Program-made: the position numbers and the translations under genes
Shown here: piece by piece, positions 54,751-61,822 of the stretch
How the letters are laid out: each line of letters starts with the position of its first letter
Numbering within the stretch: position 1 is the first letter of the stretch
Source: Neomegalonema sp.
GTDB taxonomy: Bacteria > Pseudomonadota > Alphaproteobacteria > Rhodobacterales > Rhodobacteraceae
NCBI RefSeq assembly: GCF_028688855.1
Contig: NZ_JAQTXI010000010.1
Location: 1 to 64,000 of the forward strand
Length of the DNA: 64,000 bases
Direction: 5' to 3'
Notes under the pieces: model-generated
Database searches by the model: none
The model's input: only the letters and a program-made list of their open reading frames with translations
Told to the model about the DNA's origin: nothing

Positions 54751-57700
54751 TTAGAGGACCTCCTCGACGCCCAGAACGCCCGTGGCGCTGCGCAGGCTGC
54801 TCATGAGGTCGGGAGTCATGGCGTAGCGCTCCGGCAGGCGGATCTGCGCCGGACCCGCCGTCGTCTCCAGAGTCATCCGGACCTCCGCGCCGCGCGTCGT
54901 CCGGGCCGGATCCAGCCGCGCCTTCAGCGCCAGAGGCGCCGCTTCGGGCGTCAGCCGGATGAGCACGCATTCCGCCGCCGCGCCCGCCGTCGCCTCGCGC
55001 AGATCCTCGACGGCCTGAAGCTTCAGGCGCATCTGTTCGCCGTTGCGGTCGGCCTCCACCGCCAGAGCCACGAGGCGTCCGGGCTCCAGCAGGTCGCGGC
55101 TGGCGTTCAGCAGATCCGAAAAGGCCATGCCCTCCGAGATCCCCGTCCGGTCGGAGAACTTCACGAAGGCGAACATCCGCCCCGACTGCGATTTCTTCTC
55201 CTGACGGCTGATGATCACCACCGCCACCCGACCCCCCGCCGCACCGGAATGCTCCAGATCGCGCAGGGTCAGGAATTTCTTGCGCCGCAGCGCCGCTTCG
55301 AAGTCGTCCAGCGGATGGCCCGAAAGGTGAAAGCCGATGGCGGATTGCTCTTCGTCGAGCTTCTCCATGGCGGGCCAATCCTCTTGCGTCTTGAGCCGGG
55401 GCGGAGCCGCCGCCGCAGGTCCGCCGAACAGCGAATTCTGACCGCTGGCGCGGTCGGCGGCGGAGCTTTGCGCATAGGCGAGCAGGGAATCGAGATTCAC
55501 GAAGAGCTTATGGCGGTTGGGCTCCAGCTTGTCGAAGGCGCCGGCGCGGACGAGATTCTCCAGAGCCCGCTTGTTCACCTGCCGGGGGTCGATGCGGCGC
55601 AGGAAGTCGAAGACGTCCCGGAAGGGGCCGTTGGCCTTGCGCTCGCGGACGACGCCTTCCATGGCCTCGGCGCCGACGTTCTTCACCGCCCCCAGGGCGT
55701 AGAGGATCTCGCCCTCTCCCGTGACGAATTTCGCCCCCGAGCGGTTCACGTCGGGCGGAGAGAGCTTGATCCCGAGCCGGTCCAGCTCCTGCTTGTAGAC
55801 GCCGAGCTTGTCGGTGTTGTGCATGTCGAAGGTCATGGTGGCGGCCATGAACTCCAGCGGATGATTCGCCTTGAGCCAGGCGGTCTGGTAGCTCACCAGG
55901 GCGTAGGCGGCGGCGTGGGACTTGTTGAAGCCGTAATCCGCGAATTTCGCCAGCAGGTCGAAGATCTCGTCGGCCTTGGCGCGGTCGAGTCCGCGCTCCA
56001 CCGCGCCCTCGACGAAGCGGCTGCGCTGCTGGTCCATCTCGGCCTTGATCTTCTTGCCCATGGCGCGGCGCAGGAGGTCGGCCTCGCCGAGCGAATAGCC
56101 CGACAGGAGCTTGGCGATCTCCATCACCTGCTCCTGGTAGATGATGACGCCGTAGGTCTCCTTGAGCACCGGCTCCAGTTTGGGGTGCAGATATTCCGGC
56201 TCCTCGCGGCCGTGCTTCACGGCGCAATAATGCGGGATGTTGCTCATCGGGCCGGGGCGATAGAGCGCCACCAGGGCGATGATGTCCTCGATGCTGGTCG
56301 GGCGGAGCTGGCGCAGGGCGTCGCGCATGCCGGTGCCTTCCACCTGGAAGACGCCCACCGTCTCGGCCCGGCTGTAGAGGGCGTAGGTCCTGTCGTCCTC
56401 CAGCGAGATGGCGGAGATGTCCACCGGCGCCGGGATCAGCTCCAGAGCCTCCTGAATCACCGAGAGGGTCTTCAGCCCGAGGAAGTCGAACTTCACCAGC
56501 CCCGCCGGCTCGACCCATTTCATGTTGAACTGGGTGACCGGCATCTCGGAGCGGGGGTCCAGATAGAGCGGCACCAGTTCGTCCAGCGGCCGGTCGCCGA
56601 TCACCACGCCCGCCGCATGGGTGGAGGCGTGGCGATAAAGCCCCTCCAGCTTCGTGGCGATGTCGAAGAGCTTGGCCACCGCCGCATGAGACCGGATCTC
56701 CTCGCGCAGGCGGGGTTCTCCGGCGACGGCCTCCTCGATGGTGACCGGCTTGGCGGGATTGTTCGGCACCATCTTGCAGAGCTTGTCGACTTGCCCATAA
56801 GGCATGTTCAGCACGCGCCCGACGTCGCGCAGGGCCGCGCGGGCCTGGAGCTTTCCGAAGGTGATGATCTGGGCCACCTGATCGCGGCCGTATTTCCGCT
56901 GCACGTAGTCGATGACGAAATGGCGCTTCTCCTGACAGAAATCGATGTCGAAATCCGGCATGGAGACGCGGTCGGGGTTCAGGAAGCGCTCGAAGAGCAG
57001 CCCGTAGCGGATGGGATCGAGATCGGTGATGAGCAGCGACCAGGCCACCAGCGAGCCCGCGCCCGAGCCGCGTCCCGGACCCACCGGAATCCCCTGCTCC
57101 TTGGCCCATTTGATGAAGTCGGAGACGATGAGGAAGTAGCCCGAGAAGCCCATGCGCGCGATGATCGACAGCTCGTAGGCCAGGCGCTCTTCGTAAGCCT
57201 CGCGCGCGGCGTAGAGCGGGCCGGTGGCGAGGCGTCGGGCGAGGCCTTCCTCGGCCTGGCGCCTGGCCTCCTCGACCTCGTCGGGAGCGAAGCGGGGCAG
57301 GATGGGCTTGTGGGTCTTCGGGCGGTGGGCGCAGCGCCGGGCGATCTCCACCGTGGCCTCCAGAGCCTCCGGCAGATCGGCGAAGAGCGCCGCCATCTGC
57401 TCGGGAGACTTGAAGTAACGCTCCGGAGTCAGCCGCACGCGCTCGGCGTCCTCCACCCGCGCGCCCGAGGCGATGCAGAGCATGGCGTCATGGGCCTCGG
57501 CCATCTCGGCGGCCGCATAGAGCGTGTCCTGAGTCGCCACGATGGGCAGATCCCGCGCATAGGCCATCTCCAGGAAGGCGGCCTCGGTCTCCTCCTCGTC
57601 GGGAGCGCGCTTGCGGCCCTCGGTCCCGTGGCGCTGGATCTCGACGTAGAGCCGATCCGGATAGAGCCGCGCCAGATCCTCCAGATGGGCCTCGGCCATG

Positions 57701-58176
57701 GCGCGGCGGTCGCTGCGCAGCAGCCTTCCGGCGGGGCCGTCGGCGCCGCCCGTGAGGCAGATCAGCCCTTCGCTCCAGCGGGCGAGATCCTCCATCAGGA
57801 CATGCGGCGAATCGGCGCCGGATTCGAGGAAGCTCTTGGAGGTCAGCTTCAGCAGATGGAGATAGCCCGCTTCGCTTTGCGCCAGCAGGAGGATCGTCGG
57901 ATCGGCGGCGGCGTTCCCCGGCGACTCCAGACGCAGCGGCAGAAGACAGCCGATGATCGGCTGGACGCCCGCCTTGGCGAGAGTCTCCGAGAACTCCAGC
58001 GCGCCGAAGAGATTGCCATGGTCGGTCAGGGCCGCCGCCGGGACTCCCGCCTTCTCGCAGAGCTTGGCCATGGCCTTCACATGGATCGCGCCTTCCAGCA
58101 TGGAGTAGCTGCTGTGCAGCCGCAGCGGAATGAAGCGCGGCTGGATCAGGGCGAGCGGAGCGGGAGATTCGGTCAT
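54751..58176 (-). CDS. dnaE: DNA polymerase III alpha subunit DnaE
   Basis: An 1141-residue replicative polymerase. The PHP domain starts FIPLRLHSSYSMLEGAIHVK; the palm carries PDFDIDFCQEKRHFVIDYVQ with the catalytic aspartates, and GPGRGSGAGSLVAW is the nearby glycine loop. The fingers, helix-hairpin-helix and OB domains follow (SGHPLDDFEAALRRKKFLTL, AFVKFSDRTGISEGMAFSDL). Length and order match DnaE1. A single gene after DUF2239, convergent with degP. Confidence 0.96.
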   Translation of the reverse strand: MTESPAPLALIQPRFIPLRLHSSYSMLEGAIHVKAMAKLCEKAGVPAAALTDHGNLFGALEFSETLAKAGVQPIIGCLLPLRLESPGNAAADPTILLLAQSEAGYLHLLKLTSKSFLESGADSPHVLMEDLARWSEGLICLTGGADGPAGRLLRSDRRAMAEAHLEDLARLYPDRLYVEIQRHGTEGRKRAPDEEETEAAFLEMAYARDLPIVATQDTLYAAAEMAEAHDAMLCIASGARVEDAERVRLTPERYFKSPEQMAALFADLPEALEATVEIARRCAHRPKTHKPILPRFAPDEVEEARRQAEEGLARRLATGPLYAAREAYEERLAYELSIIARMGFSGYFLIVSDFIKWAKEQGIPVGPGRGSGAGSLVAWSLLITDLDPIRYGLLFERFLNPDRVSMPDFDIDFCQEKRHFVIDYVQRKYGRDQVAQIITFGKLQARAALRDVGRVLNMPYGQVDKLCKMVPNNPAKPVTIEEAVAGEPRLREEIRSHAAVAKLFDIATKLEGLYRHASTHAAGVVIGDRPLDELVPLYLDPRSEMPVTQFNMKWVEPAGLVKFDFLGLKTLSVIQEALELIPAPVDISAISLEDDRTYALYSRAETVGVFQVEGTGMRDALRQLRPTSIEDIIALVALYRPGPMSNIPHYCAVKHGREEPEYLHPKLEPVLKETYGVIIYQEQVMEIAKLLSGYSLGEADLLRRAMGKKIKAEMDQQRSRFVEGAVERGLDRAKADEIFDLLAKFADYGFNKSHAAAYALVSYQTAWLKANHPLEFMAATMTFDMHNTDKLGVYKQELDRLGIKLSPPDVNRSGAKFVTGEGEILYALGAVKNVGAEAMEGVVRERKANGPFRDVFDFLRRIDPRQVNKRALENLVRAGAFDKLEPNRHKLFVNLDSLLAYAQSSAADRASGQNSLFGGPAAAAPPRLKTQEDWPAMEKLDEEQSAIGFHLSGHPLDDFEAALRRKKFLTLRDLEHSGAAGGRVAVVIISRQEKKSQSGRMFAFVKFSDRTGISEGMAFSDLLNASRDLLEPGRLVALAVEADRNGEQMRLKLQAVEDLREATAGAAAECVLIRLTPEAAPLALKARLDPARTTRGAEVRMTLETTAGPAQIRLPERYAMTPDLMSSLRSATGVLGVEEVL

Positions 58177-58234
58177 GGTCGGGGTCTCGCGGCGAGGGAG
58201 GACGCCGCGAGACTAGAGCGGAAAGGGCCCGGGG

Positions 58235-58810
58235 TCACGCCTCGAAGCCGGGCGCCGCCAGACGCCGCGCATGATCGCGCAGATCCTCGGGCCAGGCCTC
58301 GGTGAGGGCGAGGAAGCGCGCCTGATCCTTCGCGTAGAGCGCCCGCGAGGCCTCTTCGTAGTTCGGGGCGTCGCCGAGGGCGGCGGTCATGAAGTTTCCG
58401 GCGGCGGCCTGAGCGCGCTTCGCTTCGGCCCGGGGATCCTTGCGGGCCTCCTCGACCAGCCGCCGCAGGGCCGCCGAGGCGCCGCCGGGCTGCACGGAGA
58501 GCCAGTCCCAGTGGCGCGGCAGAAGCGTCACCTCGCGGGGAGAGACGCCGAGCTTGGGGCGTCCGGGCTTGGTCGATTTCTGCGGCTCGACGCGTTGGGC
58601 GGCTTCGTCGGGGGTTCCGCGCAGATCGGCGTCGAGGGGGCGGCCGGTCTCGTCGGAGAAGAAGCTCAGACGGGATTCGGCGCCCGGACCAGGGGAGGGA
58701 TCGGCGTCCAGCGCCTTGCGCGCGGCCTTGACCACGCAGCCCGGCGCGCCGGAGGCGAGGCGCTTTCCGTCAAGGAAGGCGGTCCAGCGGGGAGATTCGG
58801 AGAGGGTCAT
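58235..58810 (-). CDS. DUF2239 family protein
   Basis: A 191-residue soluble protein. Family motifs: LSFFSDETGRPLDADLRGTP (48-67), RPKLGVSPREVTLLPRHWDW (83-102), GGASAALRRLVEEARKD and NFMTAALGDAPNYEEASRAL. The middle segment (LGVSPREVTLLPRHWDWLS) resembles a ribbon-helix-helix-like DNA-binding unit, so a regulator is possible. A perfect 16-bp palindrome lies 60 bases upstream. Function unknown. Confidence 0.85.
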   Translation of the reverse strand: MTLSESPRWTAFLDGKRLASGAPGCVVKAARKALDADPSPGPGAESRLSFFSDETGRPLDADLRGTPDEAAQRVEPQKSTKPGRPKLGVSPREVTLLPRHWDWLSVQPGGASAALRRLVEEARKDPRAEAKRAQAAAGNFMTAALGDAPNYEEASRALYAKDQARFLALTEAWPEDLRDHARRLAAPGFEA

Positions 58811-58843
58811 GGAGGGGGCTCCTGAAAGGATCAGGCCCTCTTA

Positions 58844-58886
58844 TCACCCGGATGAAATCCGCGCGTCAAGTTTCATCCGGATGAAA
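58844..58886. promoter_or_regulatory. Palindromic operator upstream of the DUF2239 gene
   Basis: TTTCATCCGGATGAAA (58871-58886) is a perfect 16-bp palindrome, and ATCACCCGGATGAAAT (58844-58859) is a second copy with one degenerate arm, 27 bases apart or about 2.5 helical turns. Such paired sites suit a dimeric repressor, possibly the DUF2239 protein itself or a TetR-type regulator. Confidence 0.6.
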
Positions 58887-58895
58887 TCATCTCCA

Positions 58896-60014
58896 TCACA
58901 GCAGATGCCCGCTCTTCGCGCCCTTCACCGCCAGATAACCGGCGTTCTGTTCGGTCTCGCCCACCCGCAGGGGCGCGCGGGCGACCACTTCGAGGCCCTG
59001 TTTCTCCAGAGCGGCGATCTTGCGGGGGTTGTTGGTCATCAGACGCAGCCGCTTCGCGCCGAGATCCTTCAGCATCAGGGCCGCGACGCGGAAATCCCGG
59101 AGATCATCCTCGAAGCCGAGCCGGTGATTGGCCTCCACGGTGTCGAAGCCCTGATCCTGGAGGGCGTAGGCGCGGAGCTTGTTGGCGAGGCCGATGCCGC
59201 GCCCCTCCTGGGCCAGATAGAGCAGGATTCCGCCGCCGCTTCCCTGCTTGTGCTCCACGGCCATGCGCGCCAGAGCCGCCCGCAGCTGAGGTCCGCAATC
59301 GCATTTCAGAGAGCCCAGATGATCCCCCGTGAGGCATTCCGAATGCAGCCGCACGAGAACCGGCTGCGCAAGATCCGGCTGACCCACCACCACGGCGTAA
59401 TGCTCCGGCCCGCCGTCCGAGGGGCGATAGGCGTGGATCTCGGTCATCCCCGCCAGAGCCAGAGGCACCCGCGCCGCCGCCAGAGGCCGCAGGGTCAGCT
59501 TCTCGGCGTCCAGAGCCTCGCGCAGCTCCGCGGCCTCGATCCTCAGGAGATCGGGGGGCGCCTCGCCCGGGACCGAGGCCAGCAGCGCCGCAGGCAGAAG
59601 CCCCGCCCGCGCGCAGAGCCTCAGCGCCAGACGCGCGGCTTCGGCCTCGGGCAGGCCTTCAGCTTCGCCGCGCAGGGTCTCGAAGGGGCCGCGCAGGGGA
59701 TGGGCCAGATCCTGCGCCGGATCCGCCAGAGCCGCGAGCAGATCGGGCTGCGTCGCCGCCGGGAGGAGAATCCGCGCGAGGTCTCCGTCATAGGCCCGGA
59801 TCTTCAGCGCCGAGGCCCGCCGCGCGCTCAGCGCCGCCAGAGGCCGCCCGAGTCGCCGCGCCAGAGCCAGAGCCCGTCCCGAAACGCCCTCCAGCGCCGC
59901 GACGAGAACCGGCGCCGCGCCCTCCTGAACCAGCAGCAGGGGCGTTCCGGCCCGCAGATCGGCGCCCGCGCGCGCCAGACGCTCCGCAGGCGTCAGCCAG
60001 AGGTCTTCGGCCAT
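58896..60014 (-). CDS. ribA: GTP cyclohydrolase II RibA, with N-terminal extension
   Basis: A 372-residue protein whose C-terminal ~200 residues are GTP cyclohydrolase II: zinc site [37 protein letters not shown] and [19 protein letters not shown]. It opens GTP for riboflavin synthesis. The first ~165 residues are an Ala/Leu-rich region resembling a degenerate DHBP-synthase-like half, without the acidic DHBP motifs. ATG at 60014 is chosen; the frame is open upstream across the divergent promoter. Confidence 0.9.
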   Translation of the reverse strand: MAEDLWLTPAERLARAGADLRAGTPLLLVQEGAAPVLVAALEGVSGRALALARRLGRPLAALSARRASALKIRAYDGDLARILLPAATQPDLLAALADPAQDLAHPLRGPFETLRGEAEGLPEAEAARLALRLCARAGLLPAALLASVPGEAPPDLLRIEAAELREALDAEKLTLRPLAAARVPLALAGMTEIHAYRPSDGGPEHYAVVVGQPDLAQPVLVRLHSECLTGDHLGSLKCDCGPQLRAALARMAVEHKQGSGGGILLYLAQEGRGIGLANKLRAYALQDQGFDTVEANHRLGFEDDLRDFRVAALMLKDLGAKRLRLMTNNPRKIAALEKQGLEVVARAPLRVGETEQNAGYLAVKGAKSGHLL

Positions 60015-60198
60015 GAAGGGACTCCCTTTCCGAGGGCGCAAAAGGTAGGGAGGCTTGGCGAGAGCGCGACCATGCGCCGCCGCGCCTTGACGAAAGCCGT
60101 TCCGTCGCCTTCCTATCCCCAGAAGCGCGGGCCGGAAAGCGGGAAGCGCCTTCCGGCCGCTCCGGCGTGGAGCGCCGCAAGAACAAGGAGCAGACGAC

Positions 60199-60885
60199 AT
60201 GGCCGCCATACGCCGCATCCTGATGGTGGACGACGACGCCGATCTGCGCGGCGCCCTCGCGGATCAGCTGGTCCTGACCGAGGAATTCGACGTCTTCGAG
60301 GCCGAAACCGCCTCCCGGGGGCTGGAGATGGTCAAGAGCGACCATTACGACCTCGTGCTGCTGGACGTCGGGCTGCCCGACATGGACGGCCGCGAACTCT
60401 GCCGCATGATGCGCAAGGCGGGCGTGAAGTCGCCGATCCTCATGCTGACCGGCCACGCCTCGGACGCCGACGCCATCCTCGGGCTGGACGCGGGCGCGAA
60501 CGACTACGTCGCCAAACCCTTCAAGTTCGCGGTTCTGCTGGCGCGCATCCGGGCTCAGCTGCGCACCCACGAGCAGAACGAAGACGCCATCTTCAGCATC
60601 GGCGGCTACAGCTTCCAGCCCAGCACCAAGATGCTCACCGACGCGTCGGGCAAGAAGATCCGTCTGACGGAGAAGGAAGCCAGCATCCTGAAGTTCCTCT
60701 ATCGCGCCGCCGACCGCATGGTCGCGCGCGAGGTTCTGCTTCACGAGGTCTGGGGCTACAACGCCAACGTCACGACCCATACGCTGGAGACGCATATCTA
60801 CCGCCTCCGCCAGAAGATCGAGCGCGAGCCCGGCGAGGCCCGCATCCTCGTGACCGAGCCGGGCGGCTATCGCCTGATCGCCTGA
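60199..60885 (+). CDS. OmpR-family response regulator, CenR/OtpR-like
   Basis: A 228-residue two-component regulator. Receiver: acidic pocket Asp11-13, phospho-acceptor Asp56 ([13 protein letters not shown]), Thr84 and Lys106 ([14 protein letters not shown]). DNA-binding winged helix: [20 protein letters not shown] ... [18 protein letters not shown]. The sequence is very close to the alphaproteobacterial CenR/OtpR group, which governs cell-envelope integrity. No histidine kinase is adjacent. It is divergent from ribA. Confidence 0.9.
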   Translation: MAAIRRILMVDDDADLRGALADQLVLTEEFDVFEAETASRGLEMVKSDHYDLVLLDVGLPDMDGRELCRMMRKAGVKSPILMLTGHASDADAILGLDAGANDYVAKPFKFAVLLARIRAQLRTHEQNEDAIFSIGGYSFQPSTKMLTDASGKKIRLTEKEASILKFLYRAADRMVAREVLLHEVWGYNANVTTHTLETHIYRLRQKIEREPGEARILVTEPGGYRLIA

Positions 60886-60980
60886 GCCCGAGGCGGCGGC
60901 GCTGGACGATCCCGTTTCACCTCCCCTTGCCGTTCCCTTGATGTTCGAAGCAAAGGGAGGCGAGGCCGGGATTCGGCCAG

Positions 60981-61224
60981 ATGGTCCTCCATGCGCCCGA
61001 CCTCGCCGCGACCGTGGCGCTCTGCGACAAGGCCTTCGGCCTGCGGGGCCGATTGCGCCGAGATGAAGGAGACCCGCGCCAAGGCTCCGGCCTTCGCGCG
61101 GGAAGATCTCATGCAGGGCTTCGCGCCGGATCGCCGGATCGCCGTCGCCCTGGGGGTGGATGATCTGAACGGCCTGCTGGTCGAGATCTGCGGGCCGGTC
61201 CCCCCAACCCGCCTGAGCGCCTGA
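60981..61224 (+). pseudogene. Decayed VOC/glyoxalase-family gene
   Basis: The first part reads VLHAPDLAATVALCDKAFGL, a recognisable VOC beta-alpha start, and after a shift of one base near 61060 the reading continues as APAFAREDLMQGFAPDRRIA then VALGVDDLNGLLVEICGPVP, the second half of the same fold. Key metal His/Glu ligands and the middle of the protein are missing. The 60886-61301 stretch has no other gene, and a palindromic repeat is joined to its end. Confidence 0.6.
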
Positions 61225-61305
61225 AGCGTTCAGACGCTCCGGGTTTCCGTGTGGCCGCATTTCCACGACGCGAAACCTGATCGGCTTCGCCGGACGAGGC
61301 TCTAG
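61225..61305 (-). repeat. Mosaic palindromic repeat, inverted partial copy
   Basis: Read on the minus strand it begins GAGCCTCGTCCGGCGAAGCC, GGTTTCGCGTCGTGGAAATG, CGGCCACACGGAAACCCGGA and ends in a minimal module B, AGCGT-CTGA-ACGCT. Module A is more diverged than in other copies. It overlaps the last base positions of the Mth938-type gene. Confidence 0.7.
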
Positions 61306-61676
61306 ACCGCCTTCAGCGCCGCCGAGACCCGGCGGCCTTCCGAGATCAGCACGTTGTAGGCCCGGCAGGCCGCGGCGGTGGACATGGGGTCGAGCCCTGC
61401 GCCCGCCGCCTCCGCGGCCTCCCGCAGCGCTCCCGGAGGCGGCGCCTCGAGCCGCAGGCCCAATCCCAGCAGGATCACGTCGCCCGCCGCCGCCCAGAGC
61501 GGCGCCAGAGCCTCGGGCGTCAGTTCGCCCGACCAGGGCAGGGCCTCGCCCGTCTCCAGGAGGATCAGCGAGCCCTCGCGCCGCGTCCCGCCGATGCGGA
61601 AGCCTCCCGCGCCATAGGCGTCGATGGGCCGCGCGCCCCCCGGAGGGCTCTCGAAAGGGGTTTCGGTCATGCGCAT
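61302..61676 (-). CDS. Mth938-like domain protein (DUF498)
   Basis: A 124-residue soluble protein of the Mth938 fold: PIDAYGAGGFRIGG (16ff), GDVILLGLGLRLEAPPPGAL and STAAACRAYNVLISEGRRVS are family marks. Related human and yeast proteins help assemble complex I, but the bacterial role is unclear. In alphaproteobacteria it commonly follows secF, as here. ATG 61676 is used, with ATG 61670 two codons on. The stop is at the edge of a palindromic repeat. Confidence 0.85.
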   Translation of the reverse strand: MRMTETPFESPPGGARPIDAYGAGGFRIGGTRREGSLILLETGEALPWSGELTPEALAPLWAAAGDVILLGLGLRLEAPPPGALREAAEAAGAGLDPMSTAAACRAYNVLISEGRRVSAALKAV

Positions 61677-61761
61677 GGGGCGTTCTCCCTCAGGCTTCGC
61701 GGAATCGCGTCCGGACAGGGAATAGAGCTTTTCCGCCCACTCTGGAAAGGCCGGGCCGCAT

Positions 61762-61792
61762 AAAAAAATCCGGGAGGCGACGCCCCCCGGAT
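61762..61792 (-). terminator. Terminator of secDF
   Basis: On the minus strand ATCCGGGGGGCG pairs with CGCCTCCCGGAT over about ten positions, followed by seven T residues (61762-61768). It lies 30 bases beyond the secDF stop and before the Mth938-type gene, so that gene may need its own promoter or read-through. Confidence 0.75.
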
Positions 61793-61822
61793 TCCCGGAT
61801 TTCACAAGACGGGCCCCTCGCC

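Noticed and set aside
54697..58305. A 1202-codon open frame opposite dnaE
   Set aside because: Runs the length of dnaE in antisense with His/Gln/Leu-biased composition and no recognisable motif.
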